Source of the DNA: Planctomycetota bacterium | GTDB lineage: Bacteria; Planctomycetota; Planctomycetia; Pirellulales; PLA5 | Direction: 5' to 3' | Length of the DNA: 64,000 nt | NCBI GenBank assembly: GCA_003576845.1 | Contig: QEVJ01000004.1 | Span: 34,834-98,833, forward strand | Shown: positions 27,060 through 36,219 of the stretch, piece by piece | Layout: each line of letters begins with the position of its first letter | Position numbering within the stretch: the stretch's first letter is position 1 | Position numbers and translations under genes: made by a program | Notes under the pieces: model-generated | Told to the model about the DNA's origin: nothing | The model's input: only the letters and a program-made list of their open reading frames with translations | Databases searched by the model: none

Positions 27060-28226
27060 CTAACCCGGTGCCCCGATCCCCGTAATCTCCTCGCGCGCCC
27101 ACCGGTCAACCGCGAAAAGCTGTTCCAACGTCGGGCTAGGGTCAAACGTGTGATGTTCCACGACGCGGCGGCAGTTGGGGACGATCTCGCAAAACCGCAT
27201 CTTACCAGCGAGGAACGCCGCGACGGCCGCCTCGTTCGCTGCGCTGAGCACGGCGCCCGCCGTTCCGCCGGCGCTTGCTGCTTCCATTCCCAGGCGCAGC
27301 GCATCGAACCGGTCCAGGTCGGCCGGTTCGAATTCCAGGGCGAACGCCTGCGTCCAATCCAGCTTCTCCGCCGGTGAATCATAGCGTTCGGGCCACGTCA
27401 GGGCGAATTGGATCGGCAGGCGCATGTCCGGCGGGCTCATTTGTGCAACAATCGAGCCATCGCGATACTCGACCAGCGAATGCACCACGGACTGCGGGTG
27501 GATCACCACGGAAATTTCGTCGGGGGACAGGTCGAATAGCCACCGGGCTTCGATGATCTCGAGCGCCTTGTTCATCATTGTGGCCGAATCGACCGTTATT
27601 TTTGGCCCCATGTCCCACGTTGGGTGGGCGAGCGCTTGTTCGCACGTCACGCTTTCGAGTTCCGCCAGCGAAAGCCGCCGAAATGGCCCGCCGCTCGCCG
27701 TGAGCACGATTCGCTTGACGTCCTCGCGTCGCCCCGCCGAAAGGGCCTGAAACACCGCGCTGTGCTCGCTGTCGACCGGCACGATGGTCGCCCCGCGCTC
27801 GCGGGCAAGCGGCATCAGCAACGGCCCGGCCATAACCAGCGACTCTTTGTTGGCCAAGGCAACCCGCTTGCTTGCTTCCACGGCCGCCCACGTCCCGCGG
27901 ACGCCCGCACTGCCCACCATCGCGGCGACGACCACATCAACCTCCGCGTCGGTTACGGCTTCGGCCACACCCTCATCGCCCAGCAAGACTTGCGTTTCCG
28001 CAGGCAGCGCTCCCCAGGTCATATTTCTGGCCAGTGCCGTATCGGTGGCAATCACCCACCGCGGCCTGACCTGCCACGCCTGCTCGACGAGCCGGGCGAG
28101 ACTCCGATGCGCCGAGAGTCCCACCGCCCGCGCGCGTGGACCAAGGTGCTCGATCACGTCGAGCGTGCTTCGGCCGATGCTCCCCGTCGAGCCGAGAATC
28201 ACGACGTTGATCGTGCGGTCGGTCAT
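27060..28226 (-). CDS. dxr: 1-deoxy-D-xylulose 5-phosphate reductoisomerase
   Basis: 388 residues. The second step of the MEP isoprenoid pathway: NADPH-dependent conversion of DXP to MEP in the cytoplasm. NADPH site LGSTGSIGRSTLDVIE at the N-terminus; catalytic and metal-binding segments VDSEHSAVFQAL, TASGGPFR and MGPKITVDSATMMNKALEII. Complete. Followed by rseP after 165 bases. Confidence 0.97.
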   Translation of the reverse strand: MTDRTINVVILGSTGSIGRSTLDVIEHLGPRARAVGLSAHRSLARLVEQAWQVRPRWVIATDTALARNMTWGALPAETQVLLGDEGVAEAVTDAEVDVVVAAMVGSAGVRGTWAAVEASKRVALANKESLVMAGPLLMPLARERGATIVPVDSEHSAVFQALSAGRREDVKRIVLTASGGPFRRLSLAELESVTCEQALAHPTWDMGPKITVDSATMMNKALEIIEARWLFDLSPDEISVVIHPQSVVHSLVEYRDGSIVAQMSPPDMRLPIQFALTWPERYDSPAEKLDWTQAFALEFEPADLDRFDALRLGMEAASAGGTAGAVLSAANEAAVAAFLAGKMRFCEIVPNCRRVVEHHTFDPSPTLEQLFAVDRWAREEITGIGAPG

Positions 28227-28733
28227 TCCGATTCAAGCAAAAGGTCTCGACCGTCGGCGAACGCGATGCGAATTCGCCACGTCCAACGACGCGCCAACGC
28301 CTCGTCGGCGCCATGGAGCACGCTGCCCAAGGCACTTCGCCCGGTCCAAACCGTTCTTGGCGTCGCGTTCCATCCGTGAGGCCGCGGGCCAGTCGTTCGC
28401 AACGACGTAATTACTGACGCGGCAACAAGTTCCGCACGGCAGCGGGCATTTTAGGGCCGGTCGCGAGAACCATCAAGGCGAACGAGAACTCCCCAAAGTC
28501 TCGCCGACAGAATCCTCACAATGCACAACGGCGTCGCGGGCATCCAACTCAGCGATGCCGCGAAGCTACCCCGCGGCACGCCCCATGCACCTCCGTCCCC
28601 CGCTTGCAGCCAATCTCCGGCAACCGCGACCGTTGTCTCGCCGCGCACTGATCCCTAGGATGAACCAAAGGCCCAAACGCCCCACATCCCACGTCCCGAA
28701 TCCCAACCTCCGACCCCCGACCCCTGCTCCCGC
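28227..28733. other. Intergenic region between divergent dxr and ftsH
   Basis: 507 bases. The last 50 are a C-rich short-period array. I see no gene and no clear promoter in the rest, though both divergent genes must be transcribed from here. Confidence 0.5.
28679..28730 (+). repeat. C-rich short-period array abutting the ftsH start
   Basis: Repeating 6-8 base units (CCCACATCCCACGTCCCGAA, then CCCAACCTCCGACCCCCGAC) end three bases before the ATG of ftsH. There is no Shine-Dalgarno sequence. The sense strand is pyrimidine-rich. Confidence 0.85.
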
Positions 28734-31091
28734 ATGCCCAATCCCGACGAATCGCCTCGCCGCAATTCCGACCGCCGCCCGAGCATTTTTGCCGGCAACA
28801 CCATCTGGGTCCTCGTCAGCGTCGGCGTCCTGTCGCTCGTCCTGATCCTGTTGATGACCGGTTCGACGAACGTCGAAATCGCCTATCCGGACTTCGATCA
28901 CCTGATTCGCCAGCAAGTGCCCGGCGACACGGCGACGGGCGCGAAGATCACGCTCGCCGAGCTTTATTCGCTGATCGACGGCCGACAGGTCGAACTTCCG
29001 GCCACCGACGACAGCCCACCCAAGACCTTCGGTAACCTGAGCCGTGTCGTCGTCGGCGGCGACAAAGCGGTAGCGACCGTGCGCCGCTATCCGCCCGCCA
29101 AAGACGCAAATGATTCGGCAAGCGCTGTCGGCCTGACCGTCCGCGTGGTCGCACCGCTGCCCGGGGCGACGGAAGCGCGCGACAAGGCGCGAACCGACCT
29201 GCTCGCCCGCTTGCGAGAGGTGGGAGTAACCACCGACGAAGCTCAAGGCCATATCACGATCACCGACACCGTGAAAGGGCATTCGTTCCGTTACAGCAAT
29301 CCCACAGAACTCGTGATCGGCTCGCACGAAGTCACGGGCAAAGTGATGCGGATGCAACTCGACAAGGAAGGCGCGACGAGCGAAACCGTCATCTTTACGA
29401 CCAACAAAGGCCCCGCCACCGATACTTCGGCCGAAATCGCAAACCTGCTGTTGCAACACGGCGTAGCGTTCAAGTACGAAGACGGCCCGAGCCGTTGGGC
29501 GCCGTATGTCCCGCTGTTTCTTACCGTCGGCCTGTTCATCTTTTTCATCGTCTTCATGATGCGGCGGATGGGCGGCGCCGGTTCGCCGATGGCGTTCGGT
29601 CGCACGCGCGGCAAGCTCTACGCCCAAGACGACGTCGGCGTCACGTTCGAGGATGTGGCGGGCGTCGACGAAGCCCGCGACGAACTCCGCGAAGTGGTCG
29701 AGTTCCTGCGGACTCCGGAGAAATATCAATCGGTCGGCGGCCGCATTCCCAAAGGCGTGCTGCTCGTCGGCCCTCCCGGCACCGGCAAGACGCTGCTGGC
29801 CAAAGCCATCGCCGGCGAGGCGGGAGTGCCGTTCTTCAGCTTGAGTGGATCGGATTTCGTCGAAATGTTCGTCGGCGTCGGCGCTGCCCGCGTCCGCGAC
29901 ACGTTCCAGCAAGCCGCAGCCCGTGCCCCTTCGATCATCTTCATCGACGAACTCGACGCCCTTGGCAAGACCCGCGGCAGTAGCGTCGTCGGCGGCCACG
30001 ACGAACGCGAGCAAACGCTCAACGCGATGCTCGTCGAGATGGACGGCTTCGACGCGAACATCGGCGTGATTGTGCTCGCGGCGACGAACCGGCCCGAAAC
30101 CCTCGACCCCGCTCTGCTCCGTCCCGGCCGCTTCGATCGCCACGTGCTCGTCGATCGCCCCGACGTCCGCGGCCGCGAGGCGATTCTCAAAGTCCACGTC
30201 CAGAACGTCAAACTCGACGACACGGTCGATCTCAAGCAAATCGCCGCGATCACGTCCGGCTTCGTCGGAGCCGATCTCGCCAATCTCGTCAACGAGGCCG
30301 CCCTACTCGCCGCCCGTAACGGCAAAACGACCGTCGGAATGGTCGAGTTCAACGAAGGCGTCGAGCGGGTGATGGCCGGCCTCGAAAAGAAGCAGCGGAT
30401 CATCCACGAAGACGAGAAGGTTCGCGTCGCCTATCACGAAGCGGGCCATGCGCTGGTCGCCTACAGCCTGCCCAACACCGACCCCGTCCACAAAGTCTCG
30501 ATCATTCCCCGCGGCATTGCGGCCTTGGGCTACACGATGCAGCGGCCGCAGCAGGATCGTTACCTGATGACGCAGGCGGATCTCGAAGCCCGCATTCAAG
30601 TCCTGCTCGCCGGCACGATCGCCGAAGAGATGATCTTCTCCGACATTTCGACCGGCGCGCAGAACGACCTGGAGCGGGCCACCGAAATCGCCCGCAGCAT
30701 GGTCATGGAATACGGCATGAGCCGCCTGGGCCGCGTGAACTACCGCGAGAGCAATCGCTCGCCGTTCCTGGCCACCGGCGGCGACTATCCGTCCAGCCCG
30801 ATGCACAGCGAGCAAACGGCCCGCGAAATCGACGAGGAAGTGCGAAGAATCGTCGACGGTGGCTTGCAGCGCGTCCGCGACATCCTCAAAGCCCGCCGCG
30901 CGTCGCTCGTCGCGCTCAGCGAACGGCTCATCGAAAAAGAAGTCATCGACGCGGTCGAACTCAAAGACATCGTCGAAGCGACGTCGACCAGTCCGCTACT
31001 CGTGCCGGGAACGGCAAACGTCCCTCGGCGGCGCGAGACGGACGTCGTTGGCGATGCTGGTGCGGATACGCCAAACATCGCGGGCGGGTAG
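28734..31091 (+). CDS. ftsH: ATP-dependent zinc metalloprotease FtsH with enlarged periplasmic domain
   Basis: 785 residues. Membrane-bound AAA+ protease degrading misfolded and regulatory membrane proteins. First membrane span near residues 22-42; the second ([18 protein letters not shown]) follows a periplasmic domain of over 200 residues, much larger than in E. coli. AAA+ module: Walker [14 protein letters not shown], Walker [15 protein letters not shown], second region of homology [20 protein letters not shown]. Zinc site [13 protein letters not shown]. The start abuts a pyrimidine repeat, so initiation does not rely on a visible ribosome binding site. Confidence 0.97.
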   Translation: MPNPDESPRRNSDRRPSIFAGNTIWVLVSVGVLSLVLILLMTGSTNVEIAYPDFDHLIRQQVPGDTATGAKITLAELYSLIDGRQVELPATDDSPPKTFGNLSRVVVGGDKAVATVRRYPPAKDANDSASAVGLTVRVVAPLPGATEARDKARTDLLARLREVGVTTDEAQGHITITDTVKGHSFRYSNPTELVIGSHEVTGKVMRMQLDKEGATSETVIFTTNKGPATDTSAEIANLLLQHGVAFKYEDGPSRWAPYVPLFLTVGLFIFFIVFMMRRMGGAGSPMAFGRTRGKLYAQDDVGVTFEDVAGVDEARDELREVVEFLRTPEKYQSVGGRIPKGVLLVGPPGTGKTLLAKAIAGEAGVPFFSLSGSDFVEMFVGVGAARVRDTFQQAAARAPSIIFIDELDALGKTRGSSVVGGHDEREQTLNAMLVEMDGFDANIGVIVLAATNRPETLDPALLRPGRFDRHVLVDRPDVRGREAILKVHVQNVKLDDTVDLKQIAAITSGFVGADLANLVNEAALLAARNGKTTVGMVEFNEGVERVMAGLEKKQRIIHEDEKVRVAYHEAGHALVAYSLPNTDPVHKVSIIPRGIAALGYTMQRPQQDRYLMTQADLEARIQVLLAGTIAEEMIFSDISTGAQNDLERATEIARSMVMEYGMSRLGRVNYRESNRSPFLATGGDYPSSPMHSEQTAREIDEEVRRIVDGGLQRVRDILKARRASLVALSERLIEKEVIDAVELKDIVEATSTSPLLVPGTANVPRRRETDVVGDAGADTPNIAGG

Positions 31092-31187
31092 GGCAATTCT
31101 TGGCAGTCCGTGAGAATCGCGGCACATATCTATACTCGACGAGCTCGCGGAAGGAAAATGGCGGTAATAATCCGCTGAGCGCGCCGC

Positions 31188-31871
31188 ATGCTCCTCCTCC
31201 TCGACAACTACGACAGCTTCGTCCACAACCTGGCCCGGCATTTTCGGCGGTTGGGGCAGGAAACGATTGTCATGCGCAATGATGCGGTCGACGTTGCCGC
31301 CGTGCGGGCGATGCGACCGGGGGCAATCGTGATTTCGCCGGGACCTTGCACGCCGCGCGAGGCCGGCTGTTCCGTCGACATCGTGCGCGAGCTTGGCGGC
31401 GACGTGCCGATCCTCGGCGTCTGCTTGGGGCACCAGGCGATCGCCGCGGCATTTGGAGCGCGGATCGTCCGCGCCGCCGAGCCGGTCCACGGGCGGACCA
31501 GCGAAATTCGGCACGCTGGGACTGGGCTATTCGAGCAGGTACCCTCGCCGCTGGCAGTTTGCCGCTATCATTCGCTGGTCGTCGACGAGCGGACGCTGCC
31601 GGGCGAACTGGAAGTCACCGCGCGAACGGGCGACGGCGCGATAATGGCCATCGCCCATCGGACGCTGCCCGTCGTGGGCGTGCAGTTTCATCCCGAGGCG
31701 GCGCTGACCGAGCACGGCTATCGGATGCTGGCAAACTTTTTGCGGATCGCGGGGATGGAAGTAAGAGAGCCATTGCCAGAGGGCGAAGTGGTCGCCCTGT
31801 CCGGCGAGATTGAAGCCGTCGATTGGCCATTACCGGGGGCGGGGGCGGGAATGGTGAATAGTAAGTTGTGA
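31188..31871 (+). CDS. pabA: Aminodeoxychorismate/anthranilate synthase glutamine amidotransferase
   Basis: 227 residues. A class I glutamine amidotransferase supplying ammonia to make p-aminobenzoate (folate or methanopterin) or anthranilate. LLLLDNYDSFVHNLARHF start; VISPGPCTPREAG; catalytic Cys in ILGVCLGHQAIAAAFG; His in VGVQFHPEA. The last residues (GAGMVNSKL) are encoded inside a short-period repeat that runs past the stop codon, so the C-terminus has probably been extended by it. It precedes a DUF447 gene, which favours a pterin-cofactor role. PabA and TrpG cannot be separated by sequence alone. Confidence 0.9.
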   Translation: MLLLLDNYDSFVHNLARHFRRLGQETIVMRNDAVDVAAVRAMRPGAIVISPGPCTPREAGCSVDIVRELGGDVPILGVCLGHQAIAAAFGARIVRAAEPVHGRTSEIRHAGTGLFEQVPSPLAVCRYHSLVVDERTLPGELEVTARTGDGAIMAIAHRTLPVVGVQFHPEAALTEHGYRMLANFLRIAGMEVREPLPEGEVVALSGEIEAVDWPLPGAGAGMVNSKL

Positions 31872-31886
31872 ATTGCGAATGGTGAG
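31849..31886 (+). repeat. Short-period array at the pabA stop codon
   Basis: Units such as GAATGGTGAATAGTAAGTTG and TGAATTGCGAATGGTGAG cover the last pabA codons and the intergenic gap to the GTG start of the next gene. Purine-rich on the pabA sense strand. Confidence 0.7.
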
Positions 31887-31904
31887 CGACTTGGGGACCG
31901 CGGC

Positions 31905-32510
31905 GTGATTCTCGAAGGCATCGTAACGACGCACAATCCTGACGGCTCGGTGAATATCTCGCCGATGGGGCCGATCGTCGACGAGCCAATGCGGCGAATC
32001 GTGCTGCGTCCGTTTCGCACCTCGACGACCTACGCTAACCTGCGGCGAACGAGCGTCGGCGTGTTGCACGTGACCGACGACGTCCTGCTCTTCGCGCAGG
32101 CAGCGGTAGGACAGCCCAATCCGCTTCCCGCGATCATGCCCGTGGCCGAAGCGCTCGCCGCCGGTAGCGTCGAAGACCTCGCGCTCGATGTCCGCAGCGC
32201 ACCGGTGCTCGCTGATGCTTGCCGGTGGTATGCCTTTCGCGTTACCGAGGTCGACGACTCCGCCGAGCGTGCAAATCTCGCCGCCGAGGTTGTCGCCGCG
32301 GGCACGATCCGCGACTTTTTCGGCTTCAACCGGGCCAAACACGCGGTCATCGAAGCCGCGATTCTCGCGACGCGACTCGGAATCCTCGCCCGAGAGGAGA
32401 TCGACGATCGGATGCAGCGGCTGGCAAGCTGGGTCGAAAAAACGGGCGGCCCTCGGGAGGTCGCGGCGTTCGCGTTCCTCCGCGACTGGATTGCCGCCCG
32501 CCATTCGTAG
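31905..32510 (+). CDS. DUF447 family protein (methanopterin-linked)
   Basis: 201 residues from GTG 31905. ILEGIVTTHNPDGSVNISPM, then GPIVDE, LRPFRTSTTYANLRRTSVGV and FNRAKHAVIEAAILATRLGI match DUF447, a flavin-reductase-like split-barrel family shared by methanogens, planctomycetes and some methylotrophs, where it associates with tetrahydromethanopterin C1 genes. Exact reaction unknown. Preceded by pabA with a 33-base gap, so probably co-transcribed. Confidence 0.87.
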   Translation: MILEGIVTTHNPDGSVNISPMGPIVDEPMRRIVLRPFRTSTTYANLRRTSVGVLHVTDDVLLFAQAAVGQPNPLPAIMPVAEALAAGSVEDLALDVRSAPVLADACRWYAFRVTEVDDSAERANLAAEVVAAGTIRDFFGFNRAKHAVIEAAILATRLGILAREEIDDRMQRLASWVEKTGGPREVAAFAFLRDWIAARHS

Positions 32511-32561
32511 TTCGGCTGCAACGTTTCCGGCCAGACAGTTCGCAAAACGCGATCGCCCCGT

Positions 32562-33395
32562 TCACGCGGGTTCCACCGGCGTTGCGAACGACGTTATCGC
32601 CGATGCCGGCGTGGCCGCGGCCATGTCGATGACCGGCGGCGGCACGTTCTTGGCCGCAGGCAGCTTGATGGTGAACGCCGTGCCTTTGCCGACCGTGCTC
32701 TCGACGCGAATTCTGCCGTGGTGGGCTTCGATTACGTTGCGGCACATCGACAGCCCCAGGCCCGTCCCGCCTTTGCCGCTGGCGTCCGGGCCGGTCTTGG
32801 TGGTGAAGAACGGATCGAAAATGTGCGGCAGCTTGTCGGCGGAGATGCCGCTGCCGTTGTCGCGGACCATCAAGTCGACCGTGCCGGCTTCCGCGTCGTA
32901 CGAAAGGCGGATCGTGATCCGCCCGCCGTTGGGCATCGCCTGCCGCGCGTTGATCATCAGGTTCATCAACACTTGTTGAATCTGGTTCCCGTTTGCCATC
33001 GCCGGCGGAACCGCCGCGACGTAGCAGTCGACCTTGACGCGGTACTTGGTCAACTCGCGCTCTAAAAGCAACAGCGTGTCGTCCACGATTCGGGCCAGGT
33101 CCGTCGGTTCGAAGCCGGGCGCTCGATTGCGGGCGAAGCCGAGCACGCCGTTGGTGATTTTGGCCGCCCGGTTGCCGGCCGCGAGAATCTTCTCGAACGA
33201 TTTGGTGCGGGATTCTTCGTCCCGTTGGCGCAGCCCGAGCTTCGCATAATTGACGATCGTCATCAGCACGTTGTTGAACTCGTGCGTGACGGTGCTGGCA
33301 AGCTCGCCAAGCGCGGTCAGCTTTTGCGCCTGGCAAAGCTGCTGCTCGAGCTGAGCGATCTTGGCTTCGAGTTCGGCGACGGTGGGTGCTGGCAT
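32562..33395 (-). CDS. Soluble sensor histidine kinase (NtrB-like)
   Basis: 277 residues, no membrane span. A short N-terminal coiled coil (VAELEAKIAQLEQQLCQAQK) leads to the H-box ASTVTHEFNNVLMTIVNYAK, then the ATPase domain: NLMINARQAMPNGG, VRDNGSGISADKL, FDPFFTTKTG, GGTGLGLSMCRNVIEAHHG. This is the NtrB/ZraS-like subfamily. There is no input domain beyond the coiled coil and no response regulator nearby, so it is an orphan. Confidence 0.94.
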   Translation of the reverse strand: MPAPTVAELEAKIAQLEQQLCQAQKLTALGELASTVTHEFNNVLMTIVNYAKLGLRQRDEESRTKSFEKILAAGNRAAKITNGVLGFARNRAPGFEPTDLARIVDDTLLLLERELTKYRVKVDCYVAAVPPAMANGNQIQQVLMNLMINARQAMPNGGRITIRLSYDAEAGTVDLMVRDNGSGISADKLPHIFDPFFTTKTGPDASGKGGTGLGLSMCRNVIEAHHGRIRVESTVGKGTAFTIKLPAAKNVPPPVIDMAAATPASAITSFATPVEPA

Positions 33396-33696
33396 GATGC
33401 GGTTGCAGGGCTAGTCGTCAAAGTCGATGCCGGTCGCGCAGTTTCTCGGCTCGCGTGCTGCCGTATCGGTTCAACCGGCAAACTTTCCGCGGCCCGCGTC
33501 AGGTTCGCTTCCTTGCGGCATCGGGGCCAATGTCGCTCGTTTGCCTCGTGTTCGCGACTTAACTGCTTATTTGATTGCGACTTACGATCATTTAACCTAT
33601 CGACGAACTCGGCTGGAGAACTGAACCGCGTCGCGATACAATTTCGCCGCCTGTTTCCGCACGGACGCAAGTTCAAGAGCACGGAGCGAATTCGCC
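33396..33696. other. Intergenic region between divergent genes, nothing recognised
   Basis: 301 bases with no credible ORF. An AT-richer stretch (about 33555-33605) is the likely promoter zone. A GGAG motif precedes the next plus-strand start. Confidence 0.45.
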
Positions 33697-33963
33697 ATGC
33701 ACACGGTGGAGTTGTTGGACGAAGCAATGGACTTGGCCCGCAAGCTGGGCTACGACGTGCGGCTCGAAGCCGTCGAGGGTCACGCGGGCAGTTGCGTCGT
33801 CGCCGGGCGCAAGTTACTTTTCGTCGACGTGGCGGCCAGCCCGGCCGAGCGGTTGGAAACCGTGCTTGAAGCTCTCGGCGAAGAAGTCGGCACGAACGCG
33901 CAACCGGACGCTTGGACAACCAGCCCGACTTTACGACGCCTCGTTGGGCAGCGGGCGGCGTAG
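33697..33963 (+). CDS. Small conserved protein of unknown function
   Basis: 88 residues. Helix MHTVELLDEAMDLARKLGY, strands DVRLEAVEG and SCVVAGRKLLFVDVAASPAE, then a helix RLETVLEALGEE. A compact alpha/beta fold is predicted, with no signal peptide or catalytic motif recognised. GGAG lies upstream of the ATG. Not assigned to a family. Confidence 0.7.
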   Translation: MHTVELLDEAMDLARKLGYDVRLEAVEGHAGSCVVAGRKLLFVDVAASPAERLETVLEALGEEVGTNAQPDAWTTSPTLRRLVGQRAA

Positions 33964-34044
33964 TCGGCGCTCGATGTGCGTCGGCAGGGCGAAGGCGACC
34001 GCTAGGATTGACGTGCCGTTGTTTCGCGCGCTTTCTTACGGCCT

Positions 34045-34446
34045 ATGGCCGAGTCCGACACACCGCACTTGATCGCCATCGCCGTCGTCGAGCACGACGG
34101 ACGATACCTCATTCGGCGTCGGCCGGAGGGCGCGCCGCTCGCCGGATATTGGGAGTTTCCCGGCGGCAAGGCGCTTTCCGGCGAACCGGCGGAAGCGGCG
34201 GCCGTACGCGAGTGTCTCGAAGAAACGGGGCTGGTTGTGCGTGCGGTTGGACGACTTGTCGAATTGGACCATCAATATGACCACGGGGCGCTGCGGCTTT
34301 CGTTCGAGCGCTGCGCGTGCGTCGATTCGGCGGCGAAACCGGCGGGCGGATTCGAATGGGTCGACGGCAGCGCGCTTGGCGACTACCGCTTCCCGCCGGC
34401 TAACGAGACCGTGCTGAGGCTCATTCTCAGCGGCGGGCTGCGATAG
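34045..34446 (+). CDS. NUDIX hydrolase, MutT-like
   Basis: 133 residues. IAIAVVEHDGRYLIRRRPEG, then AGYWEFPGGK and a perfect Nudix box G-x5-E-x7-REUxEExGU (GKALSGE through RECLEETGL). The small size, WEFPGGK and a terminal FPPANETVL match MutT-type enzymes that hydrolyse oxidised nucleotides such as 8-oxo-dGTP. Other NTP or dinucleotide substrates are possible. Confidence 0.92.
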   Translation: MAESDTPHLIAIAVVEHDGRYLIRRRPEGAPLAGYWEFPGGKALSGEPAEAAAVRECLEETGLVVRAVGRLVELDHQYDHGALRLSFERCACVDSAAKPAGGFEWVDGSALGDYRFPPANETVLRLILSGGLR

Positions 34447-34526
34447 ACCGCGGCGCACGCGAACCGAAATGTCGCGTCGCGTGTCGGGTTGTCGCACCCA
34501 CGCCGATTTGCCTTGCGCGGGTTCCG

Positions 34527-35066
34527 ATGAGCGACGCTGCCTCACGATCGCCTGAGCTGTCCGACCACATGGCCGGTCCCTATTGGAAACTGCGGCCCGC
34601 TCCGCCGACACCAAAGGACGAGCTTTGCGGCGGCGCGACGATCGAAGCAATTACGCTGCGCGATTCGCTCGGTCCGAATTGCGTCTATTGTCTACGGTGC
34701 AATGGCGAGGTGGCTCCGGAGCGCATTGGATTCGGCCACGCCATTGCCGAGGACATGGCCCGCTGGCGGTTCGTCTATCGTGGATTGCACTCCTTGTGGC
34801 TGGATTCCACCGAATACGAACAATGGGCACTCGAGCGGCTGCTCGACCCTGACGGAGCCGTGAACATCACGGGCCGAAAAGTCGTCGCGCGGCTCAACGA
34901 GTATGTGCGGTCGTATTATTGGTGGTCGATGCACAACGATCCGCTCATGGACGATGCGCCGCCCGCGACTTGCCCGTATTGCAACGGCAGTCTCGCGCCC
35001 GCCGGGCGTCGCGGACTCCAAAAATGCGAGCTCTGCTCCGTCGTCGTGGCCTGGAACGACTTTTGA
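34527..35066 (+). CDS. Zn-ribbon protein, DUF2310-like
   Basis: 179 residues. It has a CVYCLRCNGEVAPERIGF segment, then HSLWLDSTEYEQWALERLLD, GAVNITGRKVVARLNE, SYYWW, and a C-terminal zinc ribbon with Cys pairs in TCPYCNGSL and KCELCSVVV. This order matches the DUF2310 group, annotated as Zn-ribbon proteins possibly binding nucleic acid. Function unknown. Confidence 0.7.
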   Translation: MSDAASRSPELSDHMAGPYWKLRPAPPTPKDELCGGATIEAITLRDSLGPNCVYCLRCNGEVAPERIGFGHAIAEDMARWRFVYRGLHSLWLDSTEYEQWALERLLDPDGAVNITGRKVVARLNEYVRSYYWWSMHNDPLMDDAPPATCPYCNGSLAPAGRRGLQKCELCSVVVAWNDF

Positions 35067-35109
35067 GCCGGCGCCGCGGCCCCGGCGATGCGCCGGCGCA
35101 GCCAAGATC

Positions 35110-35319
35110 TTACGCGGCGTGAGGAATCGCGTCGCGCGGAGCGGCGGCCGCGGCACGCTCCTCTGGCGAGAAAACCTCCAGTTCGTCGCGCAGGACGATC
35201 AAGTCCGCCGGCGCCTCAATTCCCAGCCGCACTTTATCGCCCGAGACGCGAATGACCGTCAACACAATGTCGGGACCGAGCTTGATGCGCTGCTTTTCGC
35301 GACGCGAAAGGATCAACAT
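35110..35319 (-). CDS. csrA: Carbon storage regulator CsrA
   Basis: 69 residues. An RNA-binding translational regulator that binds GGA motifs in mRNA leaders. MLILSRREKQRIKLGPDIVL, TVIRVSGDKVRLGIEAPADL, then LRDELEV cover the whole CsrA barrel, including the conserved Arg of LSRR and VRLGIEAP. An Ala-rich tail follows. A GGAGGTGG ribosome binding site fixes the start at 35319; longer in-frame upstream sequence is not CsrA-like. Confidence 0.97.
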   Translation of the reverse strand: MLILSRREKQRIKLGPDIVLTVIRVSGDKVRLGIEAPADLIVLRDELEVFSPEERAAAAAPRDAIPHAA

Positions 35320-35460
35320 GGCCACCTCCGTGCGAAGTAATCCTGGTCCGGCGGGGACGAGCGACGCTTGCTTCGAGTTACCGGGCACGCGGCAACCGCC
35401 GGCCGAGTCGCGTTTTCCGCGAAGAGCCGTGGCCACGATGCACGCTATCCCCGAGAGACC

Positions 35461-35508
35461 GTTATATGAATGAATGTATCGTTAATGAAGTAATGTACAC
35501 ATACCGGG
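35461..35508 (-). promoter_or_regulatory. AT-rich upstream region of csrA with possible -10 box
   Basis: About 45 bases far richer in A/T than the surroundings, with repeated AATGAA/ATGAAT. On the minus strand TATAAC (35461-35466) lies 17 bases from TTCATT (35484-35489). The -35 match is weak. Confidence 0.35.
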
Positions 35509-35594
35509 CGGTTCGTCAAGAGCCGCGTTTCGACTTTTTTCGGCGCCGACGAGCCGCCCCGCATTTCACCGCCGTCCTGAACTCGTTCCGACCG

Positions 35595-35927
35595 CTACGC
35601 CGCTGCCGGTTCGCGGGCGGACTCGCCGGTAGGCTCGTCGAGCAAATCGATTCCCGGCCTCTCCGTCAGCCGAACCGTGTGGTATCGCTCGCCGGTCGCC
35701 CGGTAAAAGAACAGCGTGTTGCGGTCCGAGGCCCATATGGCCGAAAGCCGCACTTGCCGCGGTCCGTGCAGGCAAAAGTAGATTCCACAGGGTCGGTCGT
35801 TGCGGTACAGGGTTCGCCGCGTTAGTTGAAAGCAGCCGGTCTCCAGTTGTTCGTGGTGGCAAAGAATCTCGTTGACGTAATCGCTCAGGTCATCCAAACT
35901 CCAAATCCGTCGCGGTTTGGGCGGCAT
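35595..35927 (-). CDS. Small conserved protein of unknown function
   Basis: 110 residues. Start supported by AGGAGA upstream. It begins with a helical WSLDDLSDYVNEILCHHEQL; the remainder is predicted beta (GCFQLTRRTLYRNDRPCGIY, HGPRQVRLSAIWASDRNTLF). No known motif. It resembles short conserved proteins often found in Pirellulales genomes, but I cannot name the family. Confidence 0.65.
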   Translation of the reverse strand: MPPKPRRIWSLDDLSDYVNEILCHHEQLETGCFQLTRRTLYRNDRPCGIYFCLHGPRQVRLSAIWASDRNTLFFYRATGERYHTVRLTERPGIDLLDEPTGESAREPAAA

Positions 35928-36219
35928 GGCGAGTTGGTTCTCCTAGGGAAATCGCATTGGCGTTTTTAGTAGCACGCGGGCCACGCGATAAATGGACAAA
36001 ATGGGAAGAATGACGACACAGGAAACTATCGGCAGTTTCGGGCGTTTACTTCGACCGTAGGGAACGGCAAAAATAGGCGGGCCATTTGCCCCGAATTCGT
36101 TCAAGTTATCGTCGGAATTCGTGCCGCTCGCACCGCCAATGAGCTTGCCGTGCGGCCGTCGCTTGCCGACAATTCCCGCCCCAGCGTCGCCCGATTCAAC
36201 GCGGCTCGGTACGCGCCCC

